64,000 nt of DNA, from contig NZ_SMTL01000001.1 of the NCBI RefSeq assembly GCF_004358025.1, positions 1 through 64,000 of the forward strand, given 5' to 3'. The DNA is from Rhizobium deserti. Lineage in GTDB: Bacteria; Pseudomonadota; Alphaproteobacteria; Rhizobiales; Rhizobiaceae. Shown one piece after another: positions 8,114 to 15,314 of this stretch (position 1 is its first letter; each line of letters opens with the position of its first letter). The notes under the pieces are model-generated. The model searched no databases. It was not told the origin of the DNA and saw only the letters and a list, made by a program, of their open reading frames with translations. A program made the position numbers and the translations under genes.

Positions 8114-10116
8114 CAGAATTCTTCCCAGCTGTCGGCAGCTGGTGCCGAAGATGCTGCGCTGCTGCCCTTACCCATGAAGGCCTGGGCGATCTTGCCGACC
8201 ATGCCGCGTGCCGGAGAGGCGACAGGCGGCGTATACGAATTAACGGCCCTCACCGGCGTGACTGGCGAAACGATAGGCCTGCTAGACGCGGGGCGCGTAG
8301 CCGGCTGAACCGACACAGGTCCACCGGCGCCGAGATCGAACCGGCCGATCAGTTCGCGCAGGCGGGCGGCTTCATTGGCAAGCGTTGCCCCGGCGGCATT
8401 GGCTTCCTCGACCATGGCGGCGTTCTGCTGCGTCACCTGGTCCATCTGGTTGACGGCGGTGTTGACTTCCGACAGGCCGACCGACTGCTCGCGCGCCGAG
8501 GTGGCGATCGAGTCCATATGCTGGTTGATGGTGACGATATAGCCTTCGATCGTCTTCAGGGCATCGCCGGTCTCGCTGACCAGCTTGACGCCGCTTTCCA
8601 CGTCGACGGAGGAATTGCGGATCAGGTCCTTGATTTCCTTCGCCGCCTTGGCGGACCGCTGGGCCAGTTCGCGCACTTCCTGGGCAACCACCGCAAAGCC
8701 CTTGCCGGCTTCGCCTGCACGCGCCGCTTCGACGCCGGCATTCAGTGCCAGGAGATTGGTCTGGAAGGCAATCTCGTCGATCACCGAAATGATCGAGGAG
8801 ATCTGGCTGGAGGACTGCTCGATCTTGCCCATGGCATCGACGGCATTGGCCACCACGGCACCGGAATGACGGGCGCTTTCATTGGCCTGGATGGCCACCG
8901 TGCGGGCTTCTTCGGCACGCTTGGAGGAGTTCGAGACATTGGCGGTGATCTCGTCGAGAGCGGCTGCCGTTTGTTCGAGCGAGGCGGCCTGCTGTTCGGT
9001 GCGCTTGGCGAGGTCGTCGGCGCTCTGGCTGACTTCGCGCGAACCACTGTCGATCGAGCTGGTCGCCTGGGAAACGGCACCGAGCGTGCCGCGCAGCTGT
9101 TCCACGGCCGTGTTGAAGTCGGCGCGCAGGCTTTCGAAATCGGCAGCGAAGGGCTGGCTGAGCTGGAAGCTGAGGTTGCCAGCGGACAGCTGCTTCAGGC
9201 CGTCGGCGAGACCGCTTGTTGCCTGCGCCATGGCTTCGGCGCGAACACGATCCTGCTCGGCCGCACGACGCTGCTGTTCTTCCGACTGATGACGCTGGGC
9301 TGATGACTCGCGCTCGAGCTCCTGCCCGCGCAATCCGTTGTCCTTGAAGACCTGCACCGCACGCGCCATGCCGCCCACTTCGTCCTTTCGATCTGCGCCG
9401 GCCACCTCGGCCGTCAGGTCGCCATCGGCTAGGCGCCGCATGACGTCGCTGAGCGCACGAACCGGCTTCACAAGCCAGACCTTGATCATCATGAAGCTGA
9501 CCAACGTAATGACCACGAGGCCGACCAGCACCCCGCCAATGGTCGTCCAGTAGATCCCGCTCGATGCGGCAGAAAGTTCAGCCTTCCGCTGATGGGAGAT
9601 GTTGGCAATATCACCGACCTTGTCGGCAAACACCTGCGTCATTGTCTGAAAGTGCGGGTGACATTCGGTAAAGAAGACTTCGGTGGCATTCTTGATATCG
9701 ATATAGGTCAGCGCCTTTGAGCCGAGCGTCAGGGTTGTCGCGCAGGACTGGTCGAGGATGTTGACCGCTTTCGCCTTTAACTCCGAAATGCTGGCATCCC
9801 TAGGGAGATCGGCTGCAGCCTTGTCGATGAAAGCCGAAAAGTCCATTCGCGCAGCGGCGATCTCATCGAAGGCCTTCTTTTCCTGCGCCTTGTTCGACGT
9901 CAGGAGAACATCGCTGATCGCGGCTCTGATCGTCTGGAATGTACGGCTTGCCCGCGCAAGTGAAACCGAGGCGTCCTCCTCGGCGGCCAGCAGACCAGAG
10001 TATCCGGCGTCGACCTCGATAATCCGGTCCCCGGCATAGAAAGCCAACACCAAAGCAAAAAGCCCGAACGACGCGAGCAGCGCGAGAAATTTGCCGGTAA
10101 TCGAAACGTTCTTCAT
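8113..10116 (-). CDS. Methyl-accepting chemotaxis protein
   Basis: A 667-residue transmembrane chemoreceptor. TM1 is at about residues 8-30. A periplasmic helical ligand-binding region of about 155 residues follows, then TM2 at about 187-212, a HAMP domain, and a long cytoplasmic coiled coil. The signalling tip reads IDEIAFQTNLLALNAGVEAA. The protein ends in DSWEEF, a WxxF-type pentapeptide that tethers CheR/CheB for adaptation. The start at 10116 (MKNVSITGKF) places TM1 correctly; an upstream ATG at 10149 would add 11 unlikely residues. The ligand cannot be predicted. It stands alone, with no che genes in the window. Confidence 0.95.
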   Translation of the reverse strand: MKNVSITGKFLALLASFGLFALVLAFYAGDRIIEVDAGYSGLLAAEEDASVSLARASRTFQTIRAAISDVLLTSNKAQEKKAFDEIAAARMDFSAFIDKAAADLPRDASISELKAKAVNILDQSCATTLTLGSKALTYIDIKNATEVFFTECHPHFQTMTQVFADKVGDIANISHQRKAELSAASSGIYWTTIGGVLVGLVVITLVSFMMIKVWLVKPVRALSDVMRRLADGDLTAEVAGADRKDEVGGMARAVQVFKDNGLRGQELERESSAQRHQSEEQQRRAAEQDRVRAEAMAQATSGLADGLKQLSAGNLSFQLSQPFAADFESLRADFNTAVEQLRGTLGAVSQATSSIDSGSREVSQSADDLAKRTEQQAASLEQTAAALDEITANVSNSSKRAEEARTVAIQANESARHSGAVVANAVDAMGKIEQSSSQISSIISVIDEIAFQTNLLALNAGVEAARAGEAGKGFAVVAQEVRELAQRSAKAAKEIKDLIRNSSVDVESGVKLVSETGDALKTIEGYIVTINQHMDSIATSAREQSVGLSEVNTAVNQMDQVTQQNAAMVEEANAAGATLANEAARLRELIGRFDLGAGGPVSVQPATRPASSRPIVSPVTPVRAVNSYTPPVASPARGMVGKIAQAFMGKGSSAASSAPAADSWEEF

Positions 10117-10488
10117 CTGGACCCCATCCCTGCTCTTCTGCCGAGTCATTTGGCCTTGGTTTGCCCCACCTGGACATCAAGGCTCGATCGGGGCACCCCA
10201 TTCTGACAAAGCGCCCTGCCCCGGTTGCAGCTAACATAGTGAGCCATGTTTTATTCTTGGTTAAATCAGCGCCACGACAAACTGCAGCCACTCCGCCGAG
10301 TTTCTTGATCGTCGGAGAATCCAAAGCGCCTGATCCGATAGAGCCGCGAGGACAGGCCGCTATTGCTGCCGAGCACGTTGACGCTGCCACCAAAACTGCT
10401 AAAAGCCAGCCATGCGATGATCGAGGAACTGCTTACCTCTGCCTCTTACGCTTGTTTTGCGGACCGGTACCGGCATTCTCGATTGGAT
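10117..10488. other. Intergenic region between chemoreceptor and tRNA-Ser
   Basis: About 370 bases. It must contain the chemoreceptor promoter (minus strand) and the tRNA-Ser promoter (plus strand). I see no conserved gene; open frames crossing it look like chance. Confidence 0.5.
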
Positions 10489-10578
10489 GGAAGAGTGTCC
10501 GAGTGGTTTAAGGAACCGGTCTTGAAAACCGGCGTGCGGGAAACCGTACCGTGGGTTCGAATCCCACCTCTTCCGCCA
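10489..10578 (+). tRNA. tRNA-Ser(UGA)
   Basis: A 90-nt gene including an encoded CCA at 10576-10578. The acceptor arms GGAAGAG and CTCTTCC pair. The anticodon loop is CTTGAAA at 10521-10527 with anticodon TGA at 10523-10525, flanked by CCGGT/ACCGG. A long variable arm (class II) and a GGTTCGAATCC T-arm complete the fold. It serves UCA codons. Its 3' end is the integration target of the adjacent element, and the gene remains complete after insertion. Confidence 0.97.
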
Positions 10579-10579
10579 G
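10565..10579 (+). repeat. attL core (15 bp)
   Basis: CACCTCTTCCGCCAG, covering the 3' end of tRNA-Ser plus one base. An identical copy lies at 29168-29182. Together they are the direct repeat left by site-specific integration. Confidence 0.9.
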
Positions 10580-10636
10580 TATTCTGCCTTAACTCATTGT
10601 TACAATGCAAGATTTATGGACATGTCTTTAGCTGGT

Positions 10637-10660
10637 CCCACTTAGAGGCCCACTTAGACA
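10637..10660 (+). promoter_or_regulatory. Tandem 12-bp repeats inside attL (candidate integrase arm sites)
   Basis: Two head-to-tail copies, CCCACTTAGAGG and CCCACTTAGACA, 12 bp apart. A matching pair with the same CCCACT core and the same 12-bp spacing lies inside attR at 29017-29040. Paired repeats just inside both ends fit arm-type binding sites for the tyrosine integrase or its directionality factor. Confidence 0.55.
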
Positions 10661-10684
10661 GGAGCAGAGCATCGCCTCCTGCTG

Positions 10685-10713
10685 TTGACATTGCAGAAAC
10701 TGCCAACTACTTT
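10685..10713 (+). promoter_or_regulatory. Candidate promoter of the early operon
   Basis: TTGACA at 10685-10690, a 17-bp spacer, then TACTTT at 10708-10713. The -35 is perfect and the spacing ideal; the -10 is weak. It would give a leader of about 165 nt before the AlpA-like gene, enclosing the competing hairpins. Confidence 0.4.
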
Positions 10714-10815
10714 CACATCAGGTTCTGAGCGAAGCGCAAACAGCCTTACCGGCTGGGCAATCCAAGGATTGGCCTGCGTCCCGACCGCCAATTGTGGCAC
10801 ATAGGGGAAACCGAA

Positions 10816-10855
10816 CCCGCGGCAGCGGGATCAGGTTTTCCGGTTGCCGCTGCCG
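10816..10855 (+). promoter_or_regulatory. Mutually exclusive hairpins in the leader of the early operon
   Basis: CCCGC (10816-10820) pairs with GCGGG (10825-10829) around a GGCA loop. The overlapping CGGCAGCGG (10820-10828) can instead pair perfectly with CCGCTGCCG (10847-10855). The two structures cannot form together. They lie 27 nt upstream of the first gene, the position of an attenuator or translation switch. No T-run follows, so neither is an ordinary terminator. Confidence 0.4.
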
Positions 10856-10882
10856 AGGCACCTTCACAGAGAAGGTGACACC

Positions 10883-11254
10883 ATGGCAGAAAAGTTCCTA
10901 ACCCTCCGGCAGATCATCGACGCACGAGGGATCTCAGCGAATACCGCTTATCGTTTGATTCGTGCTGGGAAGCTTCCCGCTGGTGAGCGTGTTGGTGCTC
11001 GCAGCGTCCGTTGGCGCGCCAGTGTAGTCGAGGCTGCGTTCGAAGCTCTAAACGTTGATCGAGCAGCGAAGGCCCCCTCACCCGCTCCGCGACCGCCATC
11101 GACCGATCATCTCAACGTGGCTGCAATCTGGCTGGCCGGCCAGGCAGAGCCGCCGCGTCCAGTCATCCCCGCCCTCGCAACGATGTTCGGCTTGACTGCG
11201 TCCGAAGCTTGCGCCGTCGCTGCGCAGGCGTTCGAACTGAGGGCTGGCCAATGA
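10883..11254 (+). CDS. AlpA/excisionase-like DNA-binding protein
   Basis: 123 residues. The start at 10883 follows a GAAGGTG ribosome binding site; an in-frame ATG at 10844 lacks one and sits inside the leader hairpin. The N-terminal half (FLTLRQIIDARGIS then TAYRLIRAGKLP and RWRASVVEAAFEAL) has the winged-helix pattern of AlpA/MerR-like excisionases. The C-terminal half is a separate helical segment of unknown role. In prophages and phage satellites such proteins act as directionality factors or activators of early genes. Its place next to attL, at the head of the early operon, fits. It overlaps the next gene by 4 nt. Confidence 0.7.
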   Translation: MAEKFLTLRQIIDARGISANTAYRLIRAGKLPAGERVGARSVRWRASVVEAAFEALNVDRAAKAPSPAPRPPSTDHLNVAAIWLAGQAEPPRPVIPALATMFGLTASEACAVAAQAFELRAGQ

Positions 11255-11448
11255 CCTCCGCACCGGACCGCGCTGCCGAAGTTGCCCGCTTTATAATGCT
11301 GCGCAGACGCGAGCGCGACCAGCGCCAGATTGTTTTCGATCTTTGGCGTCTCTTTCACGATGCCGATCCCGAGCAAGTATTGCGCGGAATTTCGATCGCC
11401 CTGGAGATTTTCGAAGCCGACGAGGTCCAACATGCTTGCGCAAAATGA
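11251..11448 (+). CDS. Small prophage protein, unknown function
   Basis: 65 residues, strongly charged and helical, with an Arg-rich stretch (MLRRRERDQRQ) followed by acidic helices. The ATG overlaps the upstream stop (ATGA), which supports translation by coupling. No family is recognised. Its position just before the replication-like gene suggests an early accessory role, but nothing in the sequence proves it. Confidence 0.55.
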   Translation: MTSAPDRAAEVARFIMLRRRERDQRQIVFDLWRLFHDADPEQVLRGISIALEIFEADEVQHACAK

Positions 11449-12289
11449 AAAGGCCGGAGGGCGTTTGCGCGCCGCTCCGACCGGTAACCACAGTGCTGAT
11501 ACAAAAAAGATACCGGACGCTGATGCGGAAGGCAAGACGACCCGTAAGGTCGATCTCCGGATCGCCTTCAGAAAGCGCCTTCTGCAAGTCCGGATGAGCG
11601 GCGCCTGCTTTCAGGTCGCCTTGTGCTTGTCGGACGTGTTCGCTGACAACGAAACGCTGGAGTGCTTTCCGAGCTACGCGGCCATATCCAAACATACCGG
11701 ATTGTCGACTCGTGCCATTCAGGACGCCATTCTAACGCTGAAGAATAAGGGGTTCGTCGCCACAAAACGACGCGGCTTCAGCACCTCTTTGTTGTATGCC
11801 CTGCAAGTTCCGTATCCGGCAGATTCTCGTGTTGAAGATGAGAAGAAAGGGGAGCCTGTATCCGGCAGTTTCTCGTGTTCATATCCGGCAGATTCTCGTG
11901 GTGAGGAACACGGGAATCTGCCGCCTAACAAGACTGCTGAACTAGACTGGATGAGCAAGACTGAAGATCAAGTCCTACCGAGTTGCCCGCCGGCTGATGT
12001 CGTCGCGCAATGCGCTCCTCCGCTAGATCTCGGTCATTCTTCCCTCGATCTAGCACAGCCGGCTACTGTAGTAGGCCACGGCCAGCCTTCGGATGATCTC
12101 GGGAAAAGGGAAGAGAAAACCATACGTGCTCCGGCCAATCCTCGGGACCGAGTCACGCAAATCCAGGAGCTAAAGCCGGGCATCTCCGTAGCAGATGCGA
12201 AAGAAATTGCCGAATGGTGGCAGCAGTATCCGCGTACTTTGAGCGAGATCGAGAGCCGCTTCGCTCGCGAATTGGGAGCCGTTCTATGA
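11432..12289 (+). CDS. Helix-turn-helix protein, probable phage replication initiator
   Basis: 285 residues. The start at 11432 follows a GAGG ribosome binding site and overlaps the preceding gene by 17 nt. Residues about 50-120 form a winged-helix region (SYAAISKHTGLSTRAIQDAI, LKNKGFVATKRRG) like the N-terminal domain of phage O-type or RepA-like initiators. The middle is low-complexity and encodes repeated YPADSR, because the DNA there carries 19-bp iterons and a hairpin. The C terminus is a separate helical block (SVADAKEIAEWWQQYP). The layout of a DNA-binding N domain followed by iterons inside the gene resembles lambda O and its internal origin. No helicase or primase gene is visible nearby. 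Confidence 0.65.
   Translation: MLAQNEKAGGRLRAAPTGNHSADTKKIPDADAEGKTTRKVDLRIAFRKRLLQVRMSGACFQVALCLSDVFADNETLECFPSYAAISKHTGLSTRAIQDAILTLKNKGFVATKRRGFSTSLLYALQVPYPADSRVEDEKKGEPVSGSFSCSYPADSRGEEHGNLPPNKTAELDWMSKTEDQVLPSCPPADVVAQCAPPLDLGHSSLDLAQPATVVGHGQPSDDLGKREEKTIRAPANPRDRVTQIQELKPGISVADAKEIAEWWQQYPRTLSEIESRFARELGAVL
11813..11923 (+). repeat. Iteron cluster with hairpin, candidate replication origin
   Basis: TATCCGGCAGATTCTCGTG occurs at 11813-11831 and 11882-11900, with one mismatch at 11859-11877. An inverted near-copy, CACGGGAATCTGCCG, at 11909-11923 pairs with 11886-11900 to form a stem of 15 with one mismatch and an 8-nt loop. Three direct iterons plus an inverted one inside a replication-like gene look like an initiator-bound origin. 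Confidence 0.6.
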
Positions 12290-12471
12290 CTGAAGATGGA
12301 CAGCTCGACCTCTTCGTCTGGGCATCAAACCGACCGACCGCCAAAGTTATCCATGCCGTCCACCGCTGGGCGCATCGGGATCGCGAGTGTCTGTGGCAGG
12401 CGCTCCTGACGCCGCATCCTCAATTAGATGCGGAGATCGTCGACATAGCCGCGCGGAGGGCCGCCGGATGA
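12286..12471 (+). CDS. Small prophage protein, unknown function
   Basis: 61 residues (starts MTEDGQLDLFVWASNRP, ends DIAARRAAG). The ATG overlaps the stop of the replication-like gene by 4 nt. Its short motif QLDLF resembles a clamp-binding motif (QxxLF-type). That could link it to the host sliding clamp, but this is an inference from five residues. No domain is recognised. Confidence 0.5.
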   Translation: MTEDGQLDLFVWASNRPTAKVIHAVHRWAHRDRECLWQALLTPHPQLDAEIVDIAARRAAG

Positions 12472-12611
12472 CTGAGCAACAGAAGTTCACGGCCGAAGCG
12501 CTTTGGATCGCCGGCCATACAGTCGCAGCTATCGCCAAAGCGTTGGGCGTCTCCCGCGGTGCCGTGTCCGGACACATAACCCGTTCGTCCCTCCCAACAG
12601 GTCCGACATGA
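12468..12611 (+). CDS. Short GcrA-like helix-turn-helix protein
   Basis: 47 residues, almost entirely one helix-turn-helix (ALWIAGHTVAAIAKALGVSR then GAVSGHITR), similar in pattern to the N-terminal domain of alphaproteobacterial GcrA. GcrA is a cell-cycle regulator that binds methylated promoters with sigma70; the rest of GcrA is absent. It overlaps its neighbours by 4 nt on both sides. It is probably a small early regulator. Confidence 0.5.
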   Translation: MTEQQKFTAEALWIAGHTVAAIAKALGVSRGAVSGHITRSSLPTGPT

Positions 12612-12736
12612 CAGCGGACGAACGTCGGGATCACCTCCTGCGGATGAAAGAGGATCGCCGCGACGGAGGCCTGCTCAACCGGTTCGACTGGATCGCGCGA
12701 TATGCAGCTCATAACACAGCAAGGGGCAGGCAATGA
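12608..12736 (+). CDS. Small prophage protein, unknown function
   Basis: 42 residues, highly charged (MTADERRDHLLRMKEDRRDG). It is coupled by ATGA overlaps to the genes on both sides, the main reason to believe it is translated. Function unknown. Confidence 0.4.
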   Translation: MTADERRDHLLRMKEDRRDGGLLNRFDWIARYAAHNTARGRQ

Positions 12737-12975
12737 GCCATCGCCCTCCCCTTACTCCTCAACGGGTGGATGCAATGCTGGAGCGACGCGAGCCCAGTCT
12801 TGCATTTGAGGCTTTGTGGGGCGCTTCAACGATTGCCCGCTTCATTGGGGTAAGCGACGATTTCGTCAGAAAGATCGCTCGCTCGAAAACTTGTCCAATT
12901 CGCGTTGTCGAAGGCAGATATTTTTGTACCAGAAGTGAAATTACGATCTGGCTGATGTCGAAAGAGGGTGATTAG
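12733..12975 (+). CDS. Helix-turn-helix DNA-binding protein of the early operon
   Basis: 80 residues with a MerR/excisionase-like pattern: ALWGASTIARFIGVSDDFVR, then RVVEGRYFCTRSEITIWLMS, a winged-helix layout seen in small phage regulators. It is the last gene of the telescoped early operon and overlaps the preceding stop by 4 nt. It might be the regulator of the adjacent immunity region or of the late operon. Partner sites are unknown. Confidence 0.5.
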   Translation: MSHRPPLTPQRVDAMLERREPSLAFEALWGASTIARFIGVSDDFVRKIARSKTCPIRVVEGRYFCTRSEITIWLMSKEGD

Positions 12976-13021
12976 TTGCCCCTGCCAACAAATGTGATTG
13001 CACATTCATGGGCTTGGTAAC

Positions 13022-13045
13022 TTGTCCACAGCTACCTGTGGATTG
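13022..13045. promoter_or_regulatory. Inverted repeat resembling paired DnaA boxes
   Basis: TCCACAG (13025-13031) and CTGTGGA (13036-13042) form a 7-bp inverted repeat with a 4-bp spacer. Each arm extends into a DnaA-box-like sequence: TTGTCCACA at 13022-13030 and, on the other strand, CAATCCACA from 13045. It lies about 90 nt upstream of the ImmA-like gene in the only sizeable gap of this region, so it may be an operator or a DnaA-binding site. Confidence 0.4.
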
Positions 13046-13130
13046 CGAGCTAGAATCAACCTATCTTTGGTGTAAGCACTTGACAATAAGACGCTGCATT
13101 GATCAGCGCGAAGGGTATTGGAGGTTCTGA

Positions 13131-13625
13131 ATGGGAGCCGATTGGAAGAAAGCGAAGCAGAAAGCCGCAGACGTTGTAAAGAACTATGGCCTAACGAAGC
13201 CGCCGGTTGATCCCGAGGCCATAGCTGAAGCTATGGGGGTAGATGTAGTATACGCGCATTTTTCCCCTGGCATCAAAGATAAGGTTTCAGGATTCATTCA
13301 GTTCGACCCGCTTCAAATTGTGGTCAACAAAGAGATACATCCGAATCGGATGACGTTCACAATCGCTCATGAGCTCGCTCATTTTTTGATGCATAAGCCA
13401 TATGCGGAGTCGAACGATTATCGGGTGATGCCGCGGCAAAATGAATATTCGGTGCGTAAGCCCCCCGAGGAACAAGAAGCGGATTGTTTCGCTGCGGAGT
13501 TGTTGGTCCCTGAGAAGATGCTTAAGGCCTACAAAGACTTTGCTAGCACCAGGGAACTGGCTCGGATTTTCGCCGTGTCGGAAGATGTCATCCTCAATCG
13601 CCTCAAGAGCTTGAGGGTTTCGTGA
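13131..13625 (+). CDS. ImmA/IrrE family zinc metallopeptidase
   Basis: 164 residues. The zinc motif AHELAH is at residues 79-84 (H80, E81, H84), and a downstream Glu lies in EEQEADCFAAELL, the third-ligand region of this family. ImmA proteases cleave phage repressors to trigger excision or induction; others act in stress regulation. It follows a GGAGG ribosome binding site 6 nt before the ATG, and its stop overlaps the start of the next gene. No CI-like repressor substrate is encoded beside it, unlike the immR-immA pair of ICEBs1. The target could be one of the small HTH proteins just upstream. Confidence 0.85.
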   Translation: MGADWKKAKQKAADVVKNYGLTKPPVDPEAIAEAMGVDVVYAHFSPGIKDKVSGFIQFDPLQIVVNKEIHPNRMTFTIAHELAHFLMHKPYAESNDYRVMPRQNEYSVRKPPEEQEADCFAAELLVPEKMLKAYKDFASTRELARIFAVSEDVILNRLKSLRVS

Positions 13626-13963
13626 TCCTTAGTCGTGACGAGGCGCTAAAAGGCATCACCGCGCCGGCCGATCAAGAAGACGATCAGAAAAATGAGGGCA
13701 TCCAAGACGCTGAACTGGCGCGGGTGGAAATCGACGGGCGCAAACAATATTACGCGCTTCGAAGAGACTGGTCTGGATACATAGCATCTTGGATCTCTGC
13801 ACTTATCCTATTCAACGCCGGCCTCACGATTTGCGTGGGAGCTGGCGTTTTTAGTTTCGTTGACATGCAATGGTTCATCACCGCTGTCACGGTCGAGACT
13901 TTTCTACAGATCGTTGGAATGGGCTATATCGCGGTTCGTTTTCTCTTTTCTCACCGACCATAA
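13622..13963 (+). CDS. Small two-helix membrane protein coupled to the ImmA-like protease
   Basis: 113 residues starting with GTG, which overlaps the ImmA-like stop by 4 nt (GTGA). A soluble acidic N-terminal half is followed by two predicted membrane segments at about residues 53-76 and 84-107, ending in a short basic tail. No family is recognised. Coupling to a protease of immunity type suggests it anchors or controls that protein, or acts in superinfection exclusion; this is inference only. Confidence 0.6.
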   Translation: MILSRDEALKGITAPADQEDDQKNEGIQDAELARVEIDGRKQYYALRRDWSGYIASWISALILFNAGLTICVGAGVFSFVDMQWFITAVTVETFLQIVGMGYIAVRFLFSHRP

Positions 13964-13978
13964 CGAAAGTCGATGCAG

Positions 13979-13999
13979 CCGGATAACGCTGATATCCGG
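13979..13999 (+). promoter_or_regulatory. Hairpin upstream of the morphogenesis operon
   Basis: CCGGATA (13979-13985) and TATCCGG (13993-13999) with a 7-nt spacer. It lies 68 nt before the portal gene. No T-run follows, so it is more likely an operator or RNA structure than a terminator. Its TATCCGG arm matches the first seven bases of the iterons at 11813-11900, so the same protein might bind both. Confidence 0.4.
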
Positions 14000-14066
14000 A
14001 AGGAGCGGAAGTAACGGCACGTCGCCAGATGGATTTTGATCACGCCGGCAAGGCATATCATGATCC

Positions 14067-15314
14067 ATGAAGCTTTGGCCCTTTACCCCCACTGAACCAA
14101 TTGAGAAGCGAGACGCCAACGTCGCTGACGAAGACGGCGTCCTCGCTGCCTTGTGGTCTGGCTTGGCCACCGGCTCCGTTGCCATCTCCGGTGCAGCTGC
14201 TCTTCGTGTTCCTGCCGTTGCATCTTGCGTCCGCGTCATCAGCGAAGCTGCTGCTTCCCTACCTGTCAGGATCATGGAGCGAGCGGCCGACGGTACCGAG
14301 GCGGAAGATCTCGATCATCCGATCGGCGTCATGCTCCGCGGCGACGTCAACCCCTGGACCTCCGGCTTTGACCTCATCCGCGACCTGACCGCCGACGCTC
14401 TGACCCGCGACTGGGGCGGCTTGGCCTTTATAAACCGGATCGGCGGTGAGGTCAGAGAGATCGTCCGCTACCAAGCCTCCTTGATCAGCGTCGAATACGA
14501 CAGCAAGACCGGCGAGCCCCGCTATCGCATCGAAGGCATGTCGCGTCGGTCATCGGAGATCCTGCACGTCCGTGGCCCCTTCGATCGATCACCGCTGACT
14601 CTTGCCGCTGAAGCTATTGGCGCCGCCCGTGTGATGGAAAGCCACGCCTCCAGCCTCTTCAAGAACGGTGCCCGTCCAGGCGGCGTGATCCAATCACCAA
14701 AGCCCCTTGGCGACGATGGCGTCAAGAAGATGATCAAGGCATGGCGCCTCGCTCATGACGGCGCTGAAAAGACCGGCAAGACCGCGATTTTGTGGGACGG
14801 TGCCACCTTTGAGCAGATGATGCTCAATTCCGTTGACAGCCAATTTCTTGAGCTCCGAACGTTCCAGATCTTAGAAATCTGTAGGGCCTTCCGTGTGCCG
14901 CCGTCCATGGTTTTTGAGTTGGATCGCGCCACCTGGTCGAATAGCGAGCAGATGGGCCGCGAATTCTTGATCTATTGCCTCGAGCCGTGGCTCCGTACGT
15001 TGGAAACCTCGCTCGCCCGGGCGCTTCTTACCCGCGAAGAACGTCAGCGGTTCCGCATCTTGCTTGATCGTGACGATCTAACCCGCGCCGATTTGACCGC
15101 CCGCGCCACCGCGATCAGCAGCTTGATCAGCGCCAAGGTGCTCAACCCCAACGAGGCGCGCTCTTGGCTCGACCTGGCGCCGTACGCCGGCGGTGATGAG
15201 TTCATGAATCCACACACCGGCTCCAGCCAGTCCGGCTCCACGCCAGCTGTAACGCCCGAAGCGCAAGCCGCGCCGCCGGCACCTGCAGACCAGGAGTCCG
15301 GCAATGACGCTTGA
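14067..15314 (+). CDS. HK97-type phage portal protein
   Basis: 415 residues of the phage_portal family, the dodecameric vertex through which DNA is packaged. Recognisable blocks are AALRVPAVASCVRVISEAAA near residue 50, the ISVEYDSKTGEPRYRI region, and the C-terminal SWLDLAPYAGGDEF. The length is normal. It heads the late block, about 100 nt after the membrane protein, without the terminase genes that usually precede it. It overlaps the following gene by 11 nt. Confidence 0.93.
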   Translation: MKLWPFTPTEPIEKRDANVADEDGVLAALWSGLATGSVAISGAAALRVPAVASCVRVISEAAASLPVRIMERAADGTEAEDLDHPIGVMLRGDVNPWTSGFDLIRDLTADALTRDWGGLAFINRIGGEVREIVRYQASLISVEYDSKTGEPRYRIEGMSRRSSEILHVRGPFDRSPLTLAAEAIGAARVMESHASSLFKNGARPGGVIQSPKPLGDDGVKKMIKAWRLAHDGAEKTGKTAILWDGATFEQMMLNSVDSQFLELRTFQILEICRAFRVPPSMVFELDRATWSNSEQMGREFLIYCLEPWLRTLETSLARALLTREERQRFRILLDRDDLTRADLTARATAISSLISAKVLNPNEARSWLDLAPYAGGDEFMNPHTGSSQSGSTPAVTPEAQAAPPAPADQESGNDA

